A stretch of 52,160 nucleotides of DNA from Phycisphaerales bacterium UBA854 (GTDB taxonomy: Bacteria > Planctomycetota > Phycisphaerae > Phycisphaerales > SM1A02), in NCBI GenBank assembly GCA_002295885.1, contig DBGM01000008.1, positions 10,520-62,679 on the forward strand, given 5' to 3'. Positions 50,643 through 52,160 of the stretch are shown piece after piece. The notes beneath the pieces were generated by a model, which saw nothing but the letters and a program-made list of their open reading frames with translations, was not told the origin of the DNA and searched no databases. The stretch's first letter is position 1. Every line of letters begins with the position of its first letter. Made by a program: the position numbers and the translations under genes.

Positions 50643-50775
50643 GTGCGTTCCTGCGTTACCCCTCAGGGGTCAGTCAGAATAGCGAGATCCCCTTTTTTGG
50701 GGGTCTCAGGGGGTCTGAACCGGCCTGAAGGGCCTCGCAGGGGGGGTACGCCCCCGAGATGGGCTCGGAAGGAGT
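50643..50775 (-). other. Structured 133-bp gap between gspK and gspL
   Basis: Contains three foldable elements in the gsp RNA: ACCCC-TCA-GGGGT type (50658-50670), a 24-bp GAGA-type stem with six-A loop (50684-50707), and GGGGG/CCCCC (50742-50755). TATTCT lies at 50681-50676, so an internal promoter for gspL onward is possible. No coding region seen. Confidence 0.45.
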
Positions 50776-52095
50776 CTATTCCTCCCGATACTCCAGAATT
50801 CGGACCGGTACGGTGGAACGATCGACGGTCGTGATGATTTCACATTCTGCGCCCGAAGAGCCAGATTGGCCCCGGGAACTGATGGTGTAGATGTTGCTGC
50901 GGGTGGTGAACGTCATCGCGAGTTCCTCCAGCAGATCATCGGTCATTTCGGGCATTTCTCTGAGGTCCATGATGCCCGTGATGCCCTCGGCCCGGTTGAA
51001 GCGCATGCTCAGAATGCCTTCGACCATGTCCTCCCGTCCCTCGTACATGTCCATCATCAGACGACGACTCGCGGTGTTGATGTTCAGCTTGCCCACATTG
51101 GGTTGATGGGATGGAGAAGTGGCGGTTTCATCGAAGACGGCCTGGATCTGCCAGTCCTGCAGGGGGGCGATCGTCGCTTCGCCCTCCCCGCCTTCACTTC
51201 CCTCCAGCGGAGTGCTGATGAGTGACTCCAGCATGAATCCATCGCCCTGGGCCATGGAAAGCAGCGCGGCGGCCTGGGCCTCGTCGATCTGGAGACGTTC
51301 GACCAATTCCGGCACCGAAGTCAGCGGAAAGTAGATGCGGGGCAGACCGCTGGCGGTGGCGCCGCCGTCGACGGACGAGGCGGTGAGGTAGCCGGACCAG
51401 CCGGCATCGAGCACGCCGTCCGGTTCGTCGTTGGGCATGGATCCTTCGCCGTCGTCCTCGTTGGGGTCGAGCCGGTTGTTGAGATTCCAGTCCTCGCCCC
51501 GGATGTCGCTGGGGTCGAGCCCCGCGATGAGTTCCATCTCCGCGATGTGCCAGATCGCATCGTTGCGTGGTTCGTACCGGGCATCCAGGGACAGGTAGTA
51601 GTCCTTCTCGACCCCGAGGTCGCGCGGGTCGTCGTCCTCGTCCAGCCAGTCCTCGATCGCGGGGGACACGCCCCAGGACAGCGGCGAGAAGATGACCGCC
51701 AGATAGCCTCGTCCGTCGCCGTTGACGTTCAACTTGGAATGTTCGTCCATCGGCCCACCCCAGGACTGACCGTCGAGGTCGTTGTGGCTGATCGACCATG
51801 AGCCGTGCTTGGTCTGCCCGACCGCGACGCCCTCCATCTCGAGGATCATCGCCAGGGCGTTCATCGGTTCCGGCTCCACGGTGTGGTAGGCCATCACGGC
51901 GATGGTCGATTCGACCCCGGCCCGTGCCGTCCACCGCGCGCGGATGTCGTCGAGGGTCTCCACTCCCAGCATGCTCTGGCGGCCCGAGAAGACCAGCAGC
52001 GAGCCCACGATCAGGGCGCAGATGCTGATGGCCCACACCACCACCACGATGGCGGAGCCGCTTCTTGAACCGGATGTGGTTGATCTGCTGTTCAC
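50776..52095 (-). CDS. gspK: Type II secretion minor pseudopilin GspK
   Basis: 439 residues from a GTG at 52095, sharing a base with the upstream stop (TAGTG). The N-terminus has a GspK-type pseudopilin helix (GSAIVVVVWAISICALIVGSLLVFSG) preceded by a Gly-Ser cleavage context without the usual Glu+5. The C-terminal part has PNVGKLNINTASRRLMMDMYEGREDMVEGILSMRFNRAEGITGIMDLREM, the GspK helix-hairpin-helix module, and LNNRLDPNEDDGEGSMPNDEPDG-type acidic loops that may bind Ca. GspK caps the pseudopilus tip and controls its length. Confidence 0.85.
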   Translation of the reverse strand: MNSRSTTSGSRSGSAIVVVVWAISICALIVGSLLVFSGRQSMLGVETLDDIRARWTARAGVESTIAVMAYHTVEPEPMNALAMILEMEGVAVGQTKHGSWSISHNDLDGQSWGGPMDEHSKLNVNGDGRGYLAVIFSPLSWGVSPAIEDWLDEDDDPRDLGVEKDYYLSLDARYEPRNDAIWHIAEMELIAGLDPSDIRGEDWNLNNRLDPNEDDGEGSMPNDEPDGVLDAGWSGYLTASSVDGGATASGLPRIYFPLTSVPELVERLQIDEAQAAALLSMAQGDGFMLESLISTPLEGSEGGEGEATIAPLQDWQIQAVFDETATSPSHQPNVGKLNINTASRRLMMDMYEGREDMVEGILSMRFNRAEGITGIMDLREMPEMTDDLLEELAMTFTTRSNIYTISSRGQSGSSGAECEIITTVDRSTVPVRILEYREE

Positions 52096-52160
52096 TACTG
52101 CTCCAGATTCGTCAGGTTGCCCAGGTCACGAACGGATCCGCCGCCACCGCCACCGCCGCC
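52095..52160 (-). CDS. C-terminal end of an upstream gsp gene (probably gspJ)
   Basis: 21 residues of a gene that runs off the right edge: Gly repeats followed by SVRDLGNLTNLEQ and TAG. It is immediately upstream of gspK and in the same unit, the place of gspJ in most operons. The fragment itself has no diagnostic motif. Confidence 0.55.
   Translation of the reverse strand, partial: GGGGGGGGSVRDLGNLTNLEQ

Overview
The window reads as chromosomal DNA of a GC-rich planctomycete, most likely of the Phycisphaerae. The evidence is lineage-typical protein types rather than any rRNA: a prepilin with the H-X9-DG motif, secreted proteins ending in dockerin-like 'DLL-V--W' repeats, a planctomycete-type cytochrome c protein with leucine-rich repeats, DUF1573, a type II secretion operon with a large PilM/PilN-like GspL, and frequent promoters without a Shine-Dalgarno site. 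I see no prophage, transposase, integrase or CRISPR array; this is ordinary core and lineage-specific chromosome.

Layout. 1-1996 (minus): the N-terminus of moeA, a prepilin-like protein and a dockerin-bearing secreted protein. 2466-5583 (plus): a secreted HEAT-repeat protein with an embedded degenerate receiver-like domain, tRNA-Thr(CGT) with a strong terminator, and an alpha/beta hydrolase. 5591-10661 (minus): a sulfotransferase, a GT4 glycosyltransferase and a large secreted zinc metalloprotease with four 38-residue cysteine repeats. 10984-14809 (plus): a DUF1573 protein, a membrane cytochrome c/LRR protein and an LplT-like MFS transporter. 15162-20007 (plus): a TroA-type metal ABC operon (binding protein, ATPase, two permeases) in which both permeases carry a C-terminal MntR/DtxR-like metal-sensor region, followed by YjbQ. 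20011-25525: a redoxin, then sucC-HAD-DUF418, an unknown soluble protein and a Gfo/Idh/MocA-like protein. 25586-26007: RNase P RNA and its terminator. 26015-30839: a secreted M28 peptidase, an AsmA-like protein, and the pgsA-pgpA pair for phosphatidylglycerol synthesis. 31032-37651: a five-gene nuoJKLMN operon joined by 4-nt overlaps. 37627-43037: a membrane protein, a secreted YyaL/DsbD-like fusion and a POT-family transporter. 43065-52160 (minus): a lipoprotein and the gspJ(end)-K-L-M-C-D type II secretion operon.

How the parts work together. The gsp operon supplies an export route; the signal-peptide-bearing metalloprotease and dockerin-like proteins are plausible clients, but nothing in the sequence proves this. 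pgsA and pgpA catalyse consecutive steps. nuoJ-N encode much of the membrane arm of complex I; the other subunits are not in the window.

The most unusual signals are: (1) both metal permeases fused to a metal-sensor region, with a promoter-proximal inverted repeat; (2) seven genes whose ATG lies exactly 6 nt after a -10-like hexamer, implying leaderless mRNAs; (3) two GspG-pseudopilin-like modules inserted in a peptide transporter; (4) a receiver-like domain lacking its key residues inside an exported protein; (5) a candidate structured small RNA antisense to the MFS-troA intergenic region. All calls come from reading the sequence; no database search was possible.
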